DNA of 7,681 nucleotides from Deltaproteobacteria bacterium. Lineage in GTDB: Bacteria > Desulfobacterota > Dissulfuribacteria > Dissulfuribacterales > UBA3076. Shown here piece after piece: positions 5,640 through 7,681 of the stretch. The translations under genes were made by a program, and so were the position numbers. Where the stretch lies: contig JAGGRV010000603.1 of the NCBI GenBank assembly GCA_021159445.1, positions 1 to 7,681 on the forward strand. The letters run 5' to 3'. Within the stretch, counting starts at the first letter, position 1; every line of letters starts with the position of its first letter. The notes under the pieces are model-generated. The model was not told the origin of the DNA. It saw nothing but the letters and a program-made list of their open reading frames with translations, and searched no databases.

Positions 5640-7607
5640 ATGCGAGTAGCCACGGACATCGGAGGCACCTTCACGGATGTGGTTACTCTGGACGGCAACC
5701 ACATCCGGGGATGGAAAGTCCTTTCCACACCGGATAGCCCTGACCGTGCCGTCACTGAAACCATCAGGGACCTTACTGATTTTTCTTCCTTTTCTCACGG
5801 CACCACCGTGGCCACGAACGCGCTGTTGGAAAGAAAAGGCGCAAAAGTCGCCTTTATCACGACCATGGGCTTTAAGGACCTTCTCTCAATCGCCAGGCAG
5901 AGAAGGCCGAGGCTCTATGATTTTGATTGCTCCCGGACAACTCCTGTGGTGAGTCGCAACCTATGCTTTGAGGTTGCCGAGCGTCTTGCCCCTGACGGTA
6001 CTGTGATCTTGCCCCTGTCTTTAAGCGATGCCTTTGCGTTGGCGGATCATGTTATGGAATCCGGCCCAGAGGCCGTGGCGATTTGTCTTCTGTTTTCATA
6101 CAAAAACCCTGCCCACGAAATTCTCCTTGAAAAGGCCTTTAAAAAGCACGGCATACCCGTATCCAGGTCTTCAGAGATCATCCCGGAGTTCAGGGAGTTT
6201 GAAAGGGCATCGACTACGGCCATAAATGCCTTTATTCAACCTGTTGTCCAGTCTTACGTGCAAGAGATTCGTAAAGTTGCCAGGGAAGTTGGAGGACCTC
6301 GGGATTACGATATCATGAAATCCGCAGGCGGTGTGGCGGCATCAGGCGAGATACATCCTGTTGAACTCTTGCTTTCCGGTCCGGCCGGCGGTGTATCCGG
6401 CGGGCTTTTGATGGCAAGGCTTACAGGAAGAAAAAACCTGATTACCTTTGATATGGGCGGTACAAGCGCCGACTTTTCGGCCGTTATGGATAATACCCCC
6501 TTATGGACTGATGAAGGCGAGATAGACGGTCTTCCAGTCAGGATTCCCACGCTCGACATCACCACCATCGGCGCAGGCGGCGGCTCAATAGCCTGGATGG
6601 ATAAGGGCGGGGCGCTCCGCGTAGGTCCTCAAAGCGCCGGTTCCGAGCCCGGTCCGGCTTGCTACGACAGGGGCGGCACCATGCCGACCGTGACAGACGC
6701 CAACCTCCTTTCCGGGCTCCTTCACCCCGAGTCCTTTTCCGGCACGGGCATCACACTCAACCCGGACAGGGCCAGCCAGGCCTTTCGCTCTCTTGCACTA
6801 TCAGCAGATCTTAATGTGGAAGAGGCCGTGCTGGGCACACGTTCCGTGGTCAATGCAAATATGTTGCGAGGGATTCGAAGGGCTACTGTGGAAAAGGGCA
6901 TTGACGTAAGAGACTGCACCCTTCTTGCATTTGGAGGTGCAGGGCCCCTTCATGCAGCCGAACTTGCTAAAGATCTCGGCATAAGGGAAGTCCTTGTTCC
7001 ACCTATGGCCGGCATGTTTTCAGCCCTGGGGATCTTGATTTCCGCAGTGAGGCTTGATTTCGGGGAGACTATTTTTGCCGGATGGCATACCGGAACCGGG
7101 CAGGTCGTAGATCGCATTTTAGACCGTTTTAAAGAAAAGGCATTGCAGTCGTTCCAGCGCCAGGGACTGAATATCAGAGATACGGTGTTCAGGCCGTTCC
7201 TTGATCTGCGTTACAAAGGACAGAGTTTTCATCTCACCATTCCTTACGGCAAAGGGGTTGACATGGCCGAAAGGTTTTACCAGGCCTTTGGAAAACGCTA
7301 CGGATACACCCTGGAGAATGGTCCTGCTGTAGAAGTGGTGACTGTGAGACTTTCAGCCATCATGCCAAGAGAGGAAATTTCCCTGCCGGGAGTTAAAAAC
7401 ATGTCCCCTGTGCCGCCTGTTGCCAAAAGGACCATTTTGCTGTCTTCCGGCCCTGCTCCGGCACCTGTTTACCAGCGAGAAAGCCTTTGGCGATCTTTTT
7501 CTGCCAAAGGACCCGTGGTGATAGAAGATGAAGGATGCACAGTGTTTGTGCCTCCTGAATGTGAGGTGTCGGTGGAGGGAAATGGTTGTCTTAAGGTAAT
7601 CGTGTAA
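5640..7607 (+). CDS. hyuA: HyuA / N-methylhydantoinase A family protein (hydantoinase/oxoprolinase alpha-type subunit)
   Basis: A 655-aa cytoplasmic protein, full length for this ATP-dependent family (N-methylhydantoinase A, 5-oxoprolinase N-half, acetone/acetophenone carboxylase subunits). It has the actin-like phosphate-binding loop DIGGTFTDVV (6-15), HGTTVATNALLERKGAKV with LYDF after it, FDMGGTSADFS (270-280), TIGAGGGSIAW (309-319), VGPQSAGSEPGPACYDRGG (328-346) and FGGAGPLHA (431-439). Family members normally work with a HyuB-type partner, hydrolysing cyclic amides or carboxylating ketones with ATP. No partner begins in the 74 nt after the stop, and upstream is feoB, so the reaction cannot be chosen. 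ATG at 5640 follows GAGG (5630-5633) by 6 nt and gives the standard N-terminus; the frame is open to a TTG at 5583, but that stretch is the repeat arm. It may be co-transcribed with feoB through the stem-loop or have its own promoter; none is obvious. Confidence 0.9.
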   Translation: MRVATDIGGTFTDVVTLDGNHIRGWKVLSTPDSPDRAVTETIRDLTDFSSFSHGTTVATNALLERKGAKVAFITTMGFKDLLSIARQRRPRLYDFDCSRTTPVVSRNLCFEVAERLAPDGTVILPLSLSDAFALADHVMESGPEAVAICLLFSYKNPAHEILLEKAFKKHGIPVSRSSEIIPEFREFERASTTAINAFIQPVVQSYVQEIRKVAREVGGPRDYDIMKSAGGVAASGEIHPVELLLSGPAGGVSGGLLMARLTGRKNLITFDMGGTSADFSAVMDNTPLWTDEGEIDGLPVRIPTLDITTIGAGGGSIAWMDKGGALRVGPQSAGSEPGPACYDRGGTMPTVTDANLLSGLLHPESFSGTGITLNPDRASQAFRSLALSADLNVEEAVLGTRSVVNANMLRGIRRATVEKGIDVRDCTLLAFGGAGPLHAAELAKDLGIREVLVPPMAGMFSALGILISAVRLDFGETIFAGWHTGTGQVVDRILDRFKEKALQSFQRQGLNIRDTVFRPFLDLRYKGQSFHLTIPYGKGVDMAERFYQAFGKRYGYTLENGPAVEVVTVRLSAIMPREEISLPGVKNMSPVPPVAKRTILLSSGPAPAPVYQRESLWRSFSAKGPVVIEDEGCTVFVPPECEVSVEGNGCLKVIV

Positions 7608-7681
7608 CTTCTCAATAAGTTCGGGTAAATTACATTTTGTGACTGCCCCCTCAATTCGGCACTGGTTCAGTTTGATATAGA

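Overview
The window looks like chromosomal DNA from an anaerobic, mid-GC bacterium. I lean towards the Desulfobacterota (former Deltaproteobacteria). The basis is the Feo ferrous-iron uptake operon headed by a Fur-type regulator fused to a FeoA domain, the adjoining peptide/nickel-type ABC permeases and HyuA-type gene, and an intergenic repeat built from TTCAGCC units, which I recall as common in that group. This assignment is an inference; there is no rRNA or other marker gene here.

Layout. Positions 1-373 (+) hold the frameshifted 3' end of an unrecognised helical protein gene, probably a relic. Its stop lies 7 nt from the stop of a convergent minus-strand pair, dppC-like (381-1202) and dppB-like (1207-2205). 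These are the two inner-membrane permeases of a peptide/opine/nickel (PepT family) ABC importer; its binding protein and ATPases are not in the window. A divergent control region (2206-2399) separates the pair from the plus-strand feo operon: a Fur-FeoA fusion (2400-3134), a stand-alone feoA (3091-3318, overlapping the fusion gene by 44 nt) and feoB (3329-5506). Downstream of feoB a long imperfect inverted repeat (5509-5625) forms the leader of a 655-aa HyuA/N-methylhydantoinase A family gene (5640-7607). The last 74 nt contain no gene start.

How the parts work together. FeoB is the GTP-gated Fe(II) channel of the inner membrane, FeoA is its small cytoplasmic partner, and the fused Fur-FeoA protein probably senses iron and controls the operon. 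Its odd recognition helix and the extra FeoA domain suggest it might also talk directly to FeoB. The divergent dppBC promoter overlaps a weak Fur-box-like palindrome, so the permease pair may share the iron response, but that is speculative. The HyuA-type protein would need a HyuB-type partner for hydantoinase, oxoprolinase or ketone carboxylase activity. None is visible on either side.

The points most worth a second look are the Fur-FeoA fusion with a diverged DNA-reading helix, the 31-position stem between feoB and hyuA whose imperfections are almost all G.U wobbles on the plus-strand RNA, the apparently leaderless dppB promoter, and the CAATAT-N9-ATATTG palindrome inside the feo promoter.
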